Made by a program: the position numbers and the translations under genes. DNA of 64,000 nt from Silanimonas sp. (GTDB lineage: Bacteria; Pseudomonadota; Gammaproteobacteria; Xanthomonadales; Xanthomonadaceae), in assembly GCA_026005095.1 (NCBI GenBank), contig BPKK01000002.1, positions 62,001-126,000 of the forward strand, written 5' to 3'. How positions within the stretch are numbered: the first letter of the stretch is position 1; every line of letters begins with the position of its first letter. This document shows positions 44,665 to 53,908 of the stretch, in pieces. The notes under the pieces are model-generated. The model saw nothing but the letters and a program-made list of their open reading frames with translations. It ran no database searches and had not been told where the DNA came from.

Positions 44665-45795
44665 TCAGCCGCGGAGGAGGGTGAGCACGTTCTGCGGGAT
44701 CTGGTTGGCCTGGGCCAGCATGGCCGTACCCGCCTGCTGCAGGATCTGCGTGCGGGTCAGCTCGGCCGTCTCACGGGCATAGTCGGCGTCGCGGATGCGG
44801 CTGCGCGAGGCCGAAAGGTTCTCCGAGCTCGTGGTCAGGTTGGAGATCACCGACTGGAAACGGTTCTGGATCGCGCCCATCTCGGCCCGCGCCGAGTTCA
44901 CGCTGGTGAGGGCGAGATCGACGATCGAGATCGCCCGCTGCGCACCCAGGAAGGTGGAGATGTTCACGTCGTCCAACTGCAGGGCCGTACCCGAGGCCGC
45001 AGTCGTGGTCCCCGCGGTGAGACCGGTGTTGGTGACCGTGCCGCCCACCACCGTGTCCACGCCGGCCCGCAGCGACTGCAGGGTGACGCCGTCGGAGCCG
45101 TTCACCACCGCGAACACACCGGTATCGCCCGAGCGGTCATTGATGGCATTGGCAAGCGCCCGGGCCTGGAGCGCGGCGGTCGCCTGCGCGGGGACATTGG
45201 CGATGGTGACGCCATTGATGGTGAGGCCGGAAATCGCGCCGGGGGTCGCCGCCGCACCCACGACATCATTGGCAAAGTTAGAGTTACCAAGCGAGTTGGT
45301 TTGGGCGTTGGTGATCGCCGTCACCGAAATCAGCTGGCCGGCATTCGCCCCCACCTGGAAGGCCTGGCCGGTGAAGCTGCCGTCCAGCAGCTTGGTGCCG
45401 TTGAAATCCGTTTGTGTGGCCACGCGCTGGATCTCGCTGATCAGCTGCTGCACTTCGGCGTTCAACGCTGCCCGGTCCGAGGCCGAGTTGGTCGCGTTCG
45501 AGCTCTGCACCGCCAGCTCGCGGATGCGCTGCAGGTTGGACCCTAGCTCGCCCAGCGCCCCTTCCGCTACCTGGGCGAGCGAGATGCCGTCGTTGGCGTT
45601 GCGGGCCGCCTGGTTGAGACCGCGGATCTGGGTGGTGAACCGCTCCGAGATGGCAAGGCCGGCGGCGTCGTCGCGGGCACTGTTGATGCGCAGGCCAGAG
45701 GACAGGCGCTGGATGGTGGTCGCCAAAGAAGCGCTGTTGGTCTGCAGATTGCGCTGGGCATTCAGCGAAATCGTATTGGTGTTGATGATGGCCAT
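44665..45795 (-). CDS. fliC: flagellin 1
   Basis: A 376-aa flagellin. The N-terminal D0/D1 (MAIINTNTISLNAQRNLQTN, LSSGLRINSARDDAAGLAIS) and the C-terminal D1/D0 (ENLSASRSRIRDADYARETAEL, QQAGTAMLAQANQIPQNVLTLLRG) are complete. The variable centre is small (about 120 residues). It is the first gene of the fliC1-fliD-fliS-fliT transcript behind a sigma-54 promoter, unlike flagellins 2 and 3. At the ends it is the most divergent of the three copies. Confidence 0.96.
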   Translation of the reverse strand: MAIINTNTISLNAQRNLQTNSASLATTIQRLSSGLRINSARDDAAGLAISERFTTQIRGLNQAARNANDGISLAQVAEGALGELGSNLQRIRELAVQSSNATNSASDRAALNAEVQQLISEIQRVATQTDFNGTKLLDGSFTGQAFQVGANAGQLISVTAITNAQTNSLGNSNFANDVVGAAATPGAISGLTINGVTIANVPAQATAALQARALANAINDRSGDTGVFAVVNGSDGVTLQSLRAGVDTVVGGTVTNTGLTAGTTTAASGTALQLDDVNISTFLGAQRAISIVDLALTSVNSARAEMGAIQNRFQSVISNLTTSSENLSASRSRIRDADYARETAELTRTQILQQAGTAMLAQANQIPQNVLTLLRG

Positions 45796-45910
45796 GACCG
45801 TTGGATCCTCAAGGGTTGGAAGAGGCCCCGCGGGGCCTGCCCCACGGAACATGCGGACCCGGCAAGGCATCCGCCGGCCCGCCGACGATCCGGCGGACCC
45901 GGCCCCGTCC

Positions 45911-45926
45911 TGCAAGCCCTATGCCA
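45911..45926 (-). promoter_or_regulatory. sigma-54 promoter of flagellin 1
   Basis: The minus strand reads TGGCATAGGGCTTGCA with GG-N10-GC spacing. The expected start is about 105 nt before the ATG. The leader contains a perfect inverted repeat, TCCGCCGG (45870-45877) with CCGGCGGA (45890-45897), and the palindrome AGGCCCCGCGGGGCCT (45823-45838). Confidence 0.72.
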
Positions 45927-45958
45927 CGACCGCCCCTCCCCTGTACCCCCGAAACGCA

Positions 45959-45984
45959 TCGGGCCGGGGTTTCCCCCGGCCCGA
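45959..45984 (-). terminator. strong hairpin after flagellin 2
   Basis: TCGGGCCGGGG, loop TTTC, CCCCGGCCCGA: a perfect 11-bp GC stem 28 nt beyond the stop of flagellin 2 and before the flagellin 1 promoter. There is no T-tract. It probably ends, or reduces, the flagellin 3-2 transcript. Confidence 0.65.
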
Positions 45985-46011
45985 GCGTCACCGCCAGAAT
46001 GTCCTGGCTGC

Positions 46012-47139
46012 TTAGCGGAGCAGAGCCAGCACGTTCTGCGGGATCTGGTTAGCCTGGGCCAGCATGGCCGTACCCGCCTGCTGCAGGATCTGCGTGCGGG
46101 TCAGCTCGGCCGTCTCACGGGCATAGTCCGCGTCGCGGATGCGGCTGCGCGAGGCCGAGAGGTTCTCCGAGCTCGTGGTCAGGTTGGCCACCACCGACTG
46201 GAAGCGGTTCTGCACCGCACCCATGTCGGCCCGCGCCGAGTTCACGCTGGTGAGGGCGAGATCGACGATCGAGATCGCCCGCTGGGCGCCCAAGAAGGTG
46301 GAGATGTTGACATCTTCCAGCTGCAGGGCCGTGCCCGAGGAGGCATTGGTGGTACCGGCAGTAAGACCAGTGTTGGTCACCGTGCCGCCCACCACCGTGT
46401 CCACGCCGGCCCGCAGCGACTGCAGGGTGACGCCATCGGAGCCGTTCACCACCGCGAACACACCAGTGTCGCCCGAACGGTTGTTGATGGCATTGGCGAG
46501 CGCCCGGGCCTGGAGGGCCGCGGTACCCTGGGCCGCCACGTTCTCGATGGTGACGCCATTGATGGTGAGGCCGGAGATCGCGCCCGGGGTGGCGGCAGTA
46601 CCGACCACATCATTGGCATAAAAGCCATTGCCGAGGGTGCTGCTCTGGGCATTGGTGATGCTCGCCACCGTGATCAGCTGGCCGGCATTCGCCCCCACCT
46701 GGAAGGCCTGGCCGGTGAAGCTGCCGTCCAGCAACTTGGTGCCGTTGAACTCGGTCTGCGTGGCAACACGCTGGATCTCGCTGATCAGCTGCTGCACTTC
46801 GGCGTTCAACGCCGCCCGGTCCGACGCCGAGTTCGTCGCGTTCGAGCTCTGCACCGCCAGCTCGCGGATGCGCTGCAGGTTCGAACCGATCTCACCCAGC
46901 GCGCCTTCTGCCGTCTGCGCCAGCGAAATGCCGTCGTTGGCATTCCGGGCCGCCACGTTGAGGCCGCGGATCTGAGTGCTGAAACGCTCCGAAATGGCAA
47001 GGCCGGCGGCGTCGTCACGGGCGCTGTTGATGCGCAGGCCCGAGGACAGACGCTGGATCGTCGTCGCCAGCGAGGCACTGTTCGTCGACAGGTTCCGCTG
47101 CGCGTTCAGCGAAATCACATTGGTATTGATGATGCTCAT
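46012..47139 (-). CDS. fliC: flagellin 2
   Basis: A 375-aa flagellin with complete D0/D1 ends (MSIINTNVISLNAQRNLSTN; NQIPQNVLALLR). GGAG lies 6 nt before the ATG. Its terminal regions match flagellin 3, whereas its centre (SDGVTLQSLRAGVDTVVGG, RSGDTGVFAVVNG, TFLGAQRAISIVD) matches flagellin 1, so it looks like a mosaic. Only 33 nt separate it from flagellin 3 and no own promoter is seen. Confidence 0.96.
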   Translation of the reverse strand: MSIINTNVISLNAQRNLSTNSASLATTIQRLSSGLRINSARDDAAGLAISERFSTQIRGLNVAARNANDGISLAQTAEGALGEIGSNLQRIRELAVQSSNATNSASDRAALNAEVQQLISEIQRVATQTEFNGTKLLDGSFTGQAFQVGANAGQLITVASITNAQSSTLGNGFYANDVVGTAATPGAISGLTINGVTIENVAAQGTAALQARALANAINNRSGDTGVFAVVNGSDGVTLQSLRAGVDTVVGGTVTNTGLTAGTTNASSGTALQLEDVNISTFLGAQRAISIVDLALTSVNSARADMGAVQNRFQSVVANLTTSSENLSASRSRIRDADYARETAELTRTQILQQAGTAMLAQANQIPQNVLALLR

Positions 47140-47172
47140 GGGATCACTCCTGTCCGGGACTCATCGCGTGGA

Positions 47173-48294
47173 TCAGCGCAGGAGGCTGAGCACGTTCTGC
47201 GGGATCTGGTTGGCCTGGGCCAGCATGGCCGTGCCGGCCTGCTGCAGGATCTGGGTGCGGGTGAGCTCCGCCGTCTCCCGGGCATAGTCCGCGTCGCGGA
47301 TGCGGCTGCGCGAGGCCGAGAGGTTCTCCGAGCTCGTGGTCAGGTTGGCCACCACCGACTGGAAGCGGTTCTGCACCGCACCCATGTCGGCCCGCGCCGA
47401 GTTCACGCTGGTGAGGGCCGAATCAACGATGGCGATGGCCTTCTGTGCGCCGGCAAAGGAGCTGATGTTCACATCGTCCAGCTGGAAGGCGGTGTTGGCA
47501 GCCGTGGTACCGGCAGCGAGGCCGGTGTTGGTGACGGTGCCACCGACCACGGTGGCCTGACCGGCGATCAGCGACTGCAGGGTGATGCCGTTGGAGCCGT
47601 TCACCACCGCGAACACGCCGGTATCGGCCACCCGCTTGTTGATGGCGCCGGCCAGCGCGGCGGCGGTGGCGGCCACGCTGCCCTGGGCCGCCACGTTCTC
47701 GATGGTGACGCCATTGATGGTGAGGCCGGAGATCGCCGCATCGGTAACCGCGCCACCCACCACATCGGCGGCGAAGTTGGTGGCACCGAGGATGCTGCTC
47801 TGGGCATTGGTGATGCTCGCCACCGTGATCAGCTGGCCGGCATTCGCCCCCACCTGGAAGGCCTGGCCGGTGAAGCTGCCGTCCAGCAACTTGGTGCCGT
47901 TGAACTCGGTCTGCGTGGCAACACGCTGGATCTCGCTAATCAGCTGCTGCACTTCCGAGTTCAGCGCCGCCCGGTCCGACGCCGAGTTCGTCGCGTTCGA
48001 GCTCTGCACCGCCAGCTCGCGGATGCGCTGCAGGTTCGAACCGATCTCACCCAGCGCGCCCTCCGCCGTCTGCGCCAGCGAAATGCCGTCGTTGGCATTC
48101 CGGGCCGCCACGTTGAGGCCACGGATCTGAGTGCTGAAACGCTCCGAAATGGCAAGGCCGGCGGCGTCGTCACGGGCACTGTTGATGCGCAGGCCCGAGG
48201 ACAGACGCTGGATCGTCGTCGCCAGCGAGGCACTGTTCGTCGACAGGTTCCGCTGCGCGTTCAGCGAAATCACATTGGTATTGATGATGCTCAT
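47173..48294 (-). CDS. fliC: flagellin 3
   Basis: A 373-aa flagellin with complete conserved ends. The centre differs from the other two copies (NGITLQSLIAGQATVVGG, SSFAGAQKAIAIVDSAL). GGAG lies 8 nt before the ATG. It is preceded by the best sigma-28 promoter of the window, making it the likely major late filament protein. Confidence 0.96.
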   Translation of the reverse strand: MSIINTNVISLNAQRNLSTNSASLATTIQRLSSGLRINSARDDAAGLAISERFSTQIRGLNVAARNANDGISLAQTAEGALGEIGSNLQRIRELAVQSSNATNSASDRAALNSEVQQLISEIQRVATQTEFNGTKLLDGSFTGQAFQVGANAGQLITVASITNAQSSILGATNFAADVVGGAVTDAAISGLTINGVTIENVAAQGSVAATAAALAGAINKRVADTGVFAVVNGSNGITLQSLIAGQATVVGGTVTNTGLAAGTTAANTAFQLDDVNISSFAGAQKAIAIVDSALTSVNSARADMGAVQNRFQSVVANLTTSSENLSASRSRIRDADYARETAELTRTQILQQAGTAMLAQANQIPQNVLSLLR

Positions 48295-48390
48295 GGCTTG
48301 CGCTCCGGGTCGATGGGTTTCCGGGACAGCACTGAACCGTCCGGGGCCGCGGTGGGGGCCGAGGCCCTGGGCTTCCCGCTGCTGACCTAG

Positions 48391-48417
48391 ATAACGGCGA
48401 CGCCGGCCGGAGCTTTA
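48391..48417 (-). promoter_or_regulatory. sigma-28 (FliA) promoter of flagellin 3
   Basis: The minus strand has TAAAGCTC (48410-48417), an 11-bp spacer and GCCGTTAT (48391-48398), against consensus TAAAGTTT-N11-GCCGATAA. It leaves a 5' leader of about 90 nt before the ATG. Confidence 0.75.
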
Positions 48418-48442
48418 GCCCCCGGAGCCACGAGTTTGTGAA

Positions 48443-49669
48443 TCAGCGCAAGTAATTGAACAGCGATAGGCTGGCCACCCGCTGGAAGCTGAGCTGGGCG
48501 GCGTCGAGGGCGGTGCTCTGCTGGGCCAGCCGACTAGCGGCCTCGGCGATGTTCACGTCGCGCAGGTCGGCCAGGGTGGTCTTCAGGGTGACGGTGGTGG
48601 CCTCACGCAGGGCGGCGGCCTCGTCCAGACCGGAGAGCCTGGCTCCGCCGGCGGCGCGCTTGTCAACGAAGTGGTCCTGGGCCGTGCTGATGTTGGCCAG
48701 GGCCACGAAAATGGCGTTCTGCTGCCGGGTGCGCTCCACCGGGGTGGTGGCCGGGGTCTCCAGGGCCGCCACCAGAGCGTCCAGGGTGGCGAACAGGTCC
48801 TGTCGGTTGGCAGGGTCGATGGTGAAGACGTCGCCAGTGGCCGGCTGGCCCTGCAGACGCAACTGCAACCCTTCGAAGCTCAAGGTGGCACCGGGGCTGT
48901 ACGTCCCGGTCTGCGGCGGGATCAGCGGCGCGCCGCCAGCGTCCTGGATCTCGTAGGTGGTGGGCGAAGTGAAGAACACTCGATAGCCGGCATTGCCGCC
49001 GGCGGCCCAGAGCGCGGCATCGACCACGCCGAAGGTGCCGAGCAGGCCGGTGCCGGTGTTGGCGGGGTCGGCCGCCACCCGTACCCGGCCATCGCCGGTG
49101 GGGATGCGCATCCATACCTCGCTGCCGGGCTCGGCATCGGCGAGCGCCAGGGCCGGGGCCACATCGACACGGCGCTGCACCTGGTCGCCGACGTAAAGAA
49201 CTCCGCTGGGCGCGTTGTCCACAAAAGGCGGGCGATCGTCCTGCGAACCGCCAAACAAGTACCGGCCGGCGGCATCGGTGCTGTTGGCGATGCCGAGCAG
49301 GCTGTCGCGCAACTGGCGGATCTCGCGGGCGACGGACGCGCGGTCGCTGCTCGAGAGCGGGGCGTTCGCCGCCTGGATGGTGAGCTCGCGGATGCGCTGC
49401 AGCAGATCGCCGGCCTGGGCCAGATTGCTCTCCTGCAGGTTGAGGCGATTGGCCAGCACGTTGGCATTAAGCTCGAAGCGGGCGAACTCGGCCAGCGAGC
49501 GGTCGATGGCCACGGCGGCTCCGGCGGCCAGAGGATCGTCGGCGCCAGTATTCACCCGGCGACCGCTGGCGATCTGGTTCTGGGTGGCGATCAGCTCCAC
49601 CTGCCGCCGCAGCAGCTGGGCGATGTTGGTCTCGTAGAGCGTGTTACTGGCGATGCGGTTGAAGCTCAT
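48443..49669 (-). CDS. flgL: flagellar hook-filament junction protein FlgL (HAP3)
   Basis: A 408-aa flagellin-like protein. The N-terminus is MSFNRIASNTLYETNIAQLLRRQVELIATQNQIASGRRVNTGADDP. The ADVRDVNIAEAASRLAQQSTALDAAQLSFQR-like C-terminus (LADLRDVNIAEAASRLAQQ) is typical. It is the last gene of the flgB-L run and starts 15 nt after flgK. Confidence 0.95.
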   Translation of the reverse strand: MSFNRIASNTLYETNIAQLLRRQVELIATQNQIASGRRVNTGADDPLAAGAAVAIDRSLAEFARFELNANVLANRLNLQESNLAQAGDLLQRIRELTIQAANAPLSSSDRASVAREIRQLRDSLLGIANSTDAAGRYLFGGSQDDRPPFVDNAPSGVLYVGDQVQRRVDVAPALALADAEPGSEVWMRIPTGDGRVRVAADPANTGTGLLGTFGVVDAALWAAGGNAGYRVFFTSPTTYEIQDAGGAPLIPPQTGTYSPGATLSFEGLQLRLQGQPATGDVFTIDPANRQDLFATLDALVAALETPATTPVERTRQQNAIFVALANISTAQDHFVDKRAAGGARLSGLDEAAALREATTVTLKTTLADLRDVNIAEAASRLAQQSTALDAAQLSFQRVASLSLFNYLR

Positions 49670-49684
49670 GGCAGGTCTCCCGGA

Positions 49685-51568
49685 TCAACGCCGCACGGCC
49701 GCAAGGAAGGTCTGGAACAGGTTGTCGGCGATCGAGATCACCTGGGCCGCGGCCTGATAGGCCTGCTGGAAGCGCAGCAGGTTGGCCGCCTCCTCGTCGA
49801 GATTGACGCCCGAGAGCTGGTCGCGCTGCTGCACCAGGGCAAGATCGATGGCCTTCTGGCTGTCAAGTGAGAAGTTCGTCTCCCGCGCCGCCGAGCCGAT
49901 GCGGGTGGTCTGGGCCCCGAGCGCATCGTTGAGCGAGTTGGCACCGCCACCGAGGATGCGGCGGTCGTCGAGGTCGGCCCAGACCCGCATGTTGGTATTG
50001 TCGCTGGAGCCAGCGGTGTTCGGCCCGACCGTGAACACGTCGCCCGCTCGCGGTACGCCATCCAGCACCAGAGACCAGCCATTGGCGGTGATGGCCGCGC
50101 CCGGGGTGTAGGTCTGGGGCGGGCCGCCGTTGAGGCTGAAGGTGGTGGGGGTGAGGAACTGGATCGTGGCCGGGGTGGTGAGCGCCGGATCAGCAGGATC
50201 CAGCACGCTGAGCGACACCACTCGGCCGGCACCGAGATTGGCCAGGCTGGCTTCCGGACGGATGCGGCTGGCCGCGGCGATGCGGTTGGGATCGTTGATC
50301 GCCACCCCGAGGCTGCGGGCGGCATTGCTGGTGGGCTCGACGAGGAAGCGGTCATTGGCCGCCGGGGCGCCGGACACCACCACCTCGATGCCGTTCACCA
50401 CCAGGGGGTCGACCACCGTGCCGGTGCCGGTGAGCGGCACCGGCTGCCCGGTATCGGCGCGGCGGGCGCTCCAAGCCACGCCATCGAACTGGAACTCCAG
50501 AGGCACGCCGTCGAGGGCGCCAAGATCGGCGACCGAGACCGCGAGGCTGGCGCTGCCGGTATTGTTGCGGTTGGCGAGCGGTACCGGTGCCGGCAGACTG
50601 AAGAAATCGGTGCCAACGTTGCCATTGAGGTCGAGGCCGGCGGCACTGGTGGCATTCACCACGCCGGCAAGGGCAGTGGCGATGCGCCCCAGCTCGGCGC
50701 GGCCGGTGTCCACCAGGCTGGCGCGGGCGGTGAGCGCCCCGCCCAGCGAGCCGGAAACGCTGCCCGGGCCGAGACGGACGGTGCCGGTGCTGGTTTCCAG
50801 CGAGAGCACCACCCGGTCGGGGCGGAAATCGTCCACCGCGGCGACGAGGCGCGAGACCGAGGCCCCCACCACCAGCGGCTGGCCGCCGGCGGTGAAGACA
50901 TTGAGCGCGCCATCGTCCTGCGGCACGGTGCTCACCCCGGTGAGGGTGGCGATCTGCTGGATCAGGCGGTCGCGCTGGTCGAGCAGGTCGGGCGAAGCAT
51001 TACCCGGGCCGTTGCGGGTGAGCTCGACATTGAGCCGGGCGACCTCGGCGGCGAGGCGGTTGACCTCGGCGGCACCGCCGGTGAGAGCGGCATTGATCTC
51101 GCCATCGATCTGCTCCAGGCCCCGCTGCAGCAGGGCGAAGCGCGCCACCAGGGCCTCGGCGCGGCCGAGCAGCTCGGTGCGCGCCGCCTGCGAGGCAGGC
51201 TCGGCGGCCACGCCCTGGGCGGCGTCCCAGAAGGCCGACCAGGGGCGGGCAAGACCGGTGGTGCCGTCGGTGAACAGCTGGTCGATGCGGTTGGCATAGC
51301 CGTTCAGACGCTCCAGCCGCCCGAGCTCGCTGGCGCTGTCGAGCAGGCGGTTGGTGACCAGCTGGTCGGCAAGCCGGGTGACCCCGGCCACGCGCACCCC
51401 GGCCCCGACGTAGAGCGGCCCAAAGCCGCCGCCCGACCGGTTGGCGAGTTCCACCCGCTGCCGGGTGTAGCCCTCGACCGTGGCATTGGCGATGTTGTGA
51501 CTGGTGGTGGCCAGGGCGCGCTGGAAGGACAGCAGGGCGCTGGTGCCATTGCCGAGCACGTTGCTCAT
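49685..51568 (-). CDS. flgK: flagellar hook-filament junction protein FlgK (HAP1)
   Basis: A 627-aa protein. The N-terminal rod motif is ALATTSHNIANATVEGYTRQRVELA. The C-terminal SGVNLDEEAANLLRFQQAYQAAAQVISIADNLFQTFL matches the HAP1 signature. The ATG at 51568 overlaps the flgJ stop by one base (TGATG). Confidence 0.96.
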   Translation of the reverse strand: MSNVLGNGTSALLSFQRALATTSHNIANATVEGYTRQRVELANRSGGGFGPLYVGAGVRVAGVTRLADQLVTNRLLDSASELGRLERLNGYANRIDQLFTDGTTGLARPWSAFWDAAQGVAAEPASQAARTELLGRAEALVARFALLQRGLEQIDGEINAALTGGAAEVNRLAAEVARLNVELTRNGPGNASPDLLDQRDRLIQQIATLTGVSTVPQDDGALNVFTAGGQPLVVGASVSRLVAAVDDFRPDRVVLSLETSTGTVRLGPGSVSGSLGGALTARASLVDTGRAELGRIATALAGVVNATSAAGLDLNGNVGTDFFSLPAPVPLANRNNTGSASLAVSVADLGALDGVPLEFQFDGVAWSARRADTGQPVPLTGTGTVVDPLVVNGIEVVVSGAPAANDRFLVEPTSNAARSLGVAINDPNRIAAASRIRPEASLANLGAGRVVSLSVLDPADPALTTPATIQFLTPTTFSLNGGPPQTYTPGAAITANGWSLVLDGVPRAGDVFTVGPNTAGSSDNTNMRVWADLDDRRILGGGANSLNDALGAQTTRIGSAARETNFSLDSQKAIDLALVQQRDQLSGVNLDEEAANLLRFQQAYQAAAQVISIADNLFQTFLAAVRR

Positions 51569-52656
51569 CAAAGACCTCCGATGCCGGCGCCGGCGAACAG
51601 GGTGTTGCGCAGGGCCGGGCCACGGGCATCGTCGATATCGAGCCGCGCCAGCGCGCGCTCGAGCGTGGGCCCGGTGGCGATGGCCTCGATCTTGCGGGCA
51701 TAGGCCGGGTCGGTGGCATAACCACCGCGCTGCAAGGCCTCGGCAAAGCCGCGAATGTCGCTGCCTCGGCCCAGGGCTCCGGCATAGCGCGGGCTGCGCT
51801 TCAGCAGGGCGGCGTAGTCGGCAAAGCTCTGCGCAGCGCCACCGTAGGCGCGGAAGGCGGCGCGCTCGCTGCGGAAGCCGCCCTCGCCGTACTCGAGGGT
51901 GTTGGCTTCCACGCGCTCGCCGCGCCAGCTGCCCGTAGCCTTGATGCCAAAGTAGTTGTGGGCCTTGCCGCCGGCACCGGAGAGCGTGCTGCGGCCCCAG
52001 CCGGTCTCGAGCGCGGCCTGGGCGACGATGGCCCGCGGATCGACGCCGAGTTCGCGCGCCACGCGCTGGGCATGCGGCCAGACCTCGCGCACGAAGGCCT
52101 CGACGCGCGGGTTCGCAGCCGCGTTCCCGGCCGGGGCGGACTTGGCGGCAGCGGCTGGCTCGTGGCGCACCGCGGGTTGCAGGCGCGGCACGGCCTCGGC
52201 GGGGATCCAGTTGGCCCGCGCCGTGGCCTTGGCCGGGCGAGCCGGCAGGGGCTCGGCGGGCGGCGGCGCGTCGGAGCGGACTGCCGGCAGCGGCCGGGCA
52301 TAGCCCTCGAGCGGCAGCAGGCGCAGGGCGCGGTTCGCCGGCGAGAGCGGTAGCGGGCCTTGTGCGCCAGCCGGAGCGGCCGCTGCGGCGCTGGCCTGCT
52401 GCGAGAGCTGGCGGGCGATCATTGGCGCCAGGCCAAGCCCCCGGCCCCGGGTCAGGGTCTTGGCCAGCTGCTCGTCATGCAGGCTGCGGAACTGCCCGGC
52501 CGCCCCGGGAAACAGGCTGTCGGTGGGCATGGCCTCGCGCATCTGCCGGATCATCATCTGCGCGAACAGGCTTTCCATGTCGCGCGCGACCCGGTCGATG
52601 CGCGCGGCATCGCCCGGGGCGGGCGGCGAGAGCGGGAAGGCGGCATCGACGCGCAT
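51568..52656 (-). CDS. flgJ: FlgJ: rod-cap scaffold with peptidoglycan hydrolase domain
   Basis: A 362-aa dual-domain protein. The N-terminal rod-binding domain (about residues 20-90: DMESLFAQMMIRQMREAM) is followed by a Pro/Ala linker and a C-terminal glucosaminidase domain (IVAQAALETGWG, NYFGIKATGSWRG, FRAYGGAAQSFADYAALL). The catalytic Glu is in ALETGWG. It clears peptidoglycan for rod assembly in the periplasm. Confidence 0.95.
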   Translation of the reverse strand: MRVDAAFPLSPPAPGDAARIDRVARDMESLFAQMMIRQMREAMPTDSLFPGAAGQFRSLHDEQLAKTLTRGRGLGLAPMIARQLSQQASAAAAAPAGAQGPLPLSPANRALRLLPLEGYARPLPAVRSDAPPPAEPLPARPAKATARANWIPAEAVPRLQPAVRHEPAAAAKSAPAGNAAANPRVEAFVREVWPHAQRVARELGVDPRAIVAQAALETGWGRSTLSGAGGKAHNYFGIKATGSWRGERVEANTLEYGEGGFRSERAAFRAYGGAAQSFADYAALLKRSPRYAGALGRGSDIRGFAEALQRGGYATDPAYARKIEAIATGPTLERALARLDIDDARGPALRNTLFAGAGIGGL

Positions 52657-52667
52657 GGCGGCAGTCT

Positions 52668-53846
52668 TCAGATGATCTCGAGCTCGGCGCGCAGGGCGCC
52701 GACCTGCTTCAGGGCCTCGAGGATGGCGATGAGATCGCCTGGCGCGGCGCCGACCTCGTTCACCGCGCGCACGATCTGGTCGAGCGAGGTGCCGCCCTTG
52801 AACAGGAACATGCGCGAGCCGTCGGCCGAGGCCTCGACGGTGGATTCCGGCGCCACCACGGTCTGGCCCTGGCTGAAGGGCGCCGGCTGGCTCACGTTCA
52901 CCGCCTCGGTGATGGTGACGGTGAGCGAGCCATGCGCCACGGCAGCCGGCAGCACCTGCACGTTGCGGCCGATCACCACGGTGCCGGTGCGGGCATTCAC
53001 CACCACCTTGGCCAGGGCCTCGCCCGGCTCCAGGGTGAGGTTCTCGACACGGGCGAGGAAGGCCACGCGGGCGCCGGGGTCGAGCGGCGCCTGCACCTGC
53101 ACGGTGCCGGCGTCCAGCGCCGTGGCGGCGTCCTCGCCGAAGGCGCGGTTGAGCGCCTCGACCATGCGGGTGGCGGTGGTGAAATCGGGGCGGCGCAGGC
53201 TCAGGGTGATGCGTCCGCCCTGCCCGGCCTGGGCAAGCGCATCGGGCAGGGCGCGCTCGACGATGGCGCCATTGGGGATGCGCCCGGAACTCGGCACGTT
53301 CACCGAGACCTTGGAGCCGTCGGCGCCGGCGGCACCGAAGCCACCCACCACCAGGTTGCCCTGGGCGATGGCATAGACCTGGCCATCGGCGCCCTTGAGC
53401 GGCGCCATCAGCAGGGCCCCGCCGCGCAGGCTCACGGCATTGGAGATCGAGGAGACGGTGACGTCGATGGTCTGGCCGGGCCGGGCAAACGGCGGCAGCT
53501 CGGCATGGATGGCCACCGCCGCCACGTTCTTGAGCTGCGGATTGACGTTCGGCGGCACGGTGACGCCGAGCTCGTCGAGCAGGTTCTTCAGGCTCTGGGT
53601 GGTGAAGGGCGACTGGCTGGTGCGGTCGCCGGTGCCATCGAGACCGACCACCAGGCCATAGCCCACCAGCGGGTTACCGCGCACGCCCTCCACCTGGGCC
53701 AGATCCTTGATCCGCTCCACCGCGGCCGCCGGCCCGGCGAGCAGGGCGGCCCCGAGGGCGAGGCCCAGGGCCAGCCGCCGCGCCAGGACGGCGGCAAGGG
53801 CCGCGGTAGCGGCCGGGACTGGAACGGGGGCAGGTAGGGCGGGCAT
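52668..53846 (-). CDS. flgI: flagellar P-ring protein FlgI
   Basis: A 392-aa periplasmic P-ring subunit with a signal peptide ending AAA before [32 protein letters not shown], the family signature. The ATG at 53846 is preferred because GGAG is 6 nt upstream; the ATG at 53852 directly abuts the same GGAG. A sigma-54 promoter lies in the 62-nt flgH-flgI gap. Confidence 0.95.
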   Translation of the reverse strand: MPALPAPVPVPAATAALAAVLARRLALGLALGAALLAGPAAAVERIKDLAQVEGVRGNPLVGYGLVVGLDGTGDRTSQSPFTTQSLKNLLDELGVTVPPNVNPQLKNVAAVAIHAELPPFARPGQTIDVTVSSISNAVSLRGGALLMAPLKGADGQVYAIAQGNLVVGGFGAAGADGSKVSVNVPSSGRIPNGAIVERALPDALAQAGQGGRITLSLRRPDFTTATRMVEALNRAFGEDAATALDAGTVQVQAPLDPGARVAFLARVENLTLEPGEALAKVVVNARTGTVVIGRNVQVLPAAVAHGSLTVTITEAVNVSQPAPFSQGQTVVAPESTVEASADGSRMFLFKGGTSLDQIVRAVNEVGAAPGDLIAILEALKQVGALRAELEII

Positions 53847-53884
53847 GGGCATCTCCAGCGGTATCGGCCGCTCGGGCCGGAACT

Positions 53885-53900
53885 TGCAAGCCGCGTGCCA
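53885..53900 (-). promoter_or_regulatory. internal sigma-54 promoter of flgI
   Basis: The minus strand reads TGGCACGCGGCTTGCA, a full match to TGGCACG-N4-TTGCA, about 28 nt upstream of the expected leader end. It lies just after the flgH stop, so flgIJKL can be transcribed independently of flgB. Confidence 0.82.
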
Positions 53901-53908
53901 GCGCGCCT

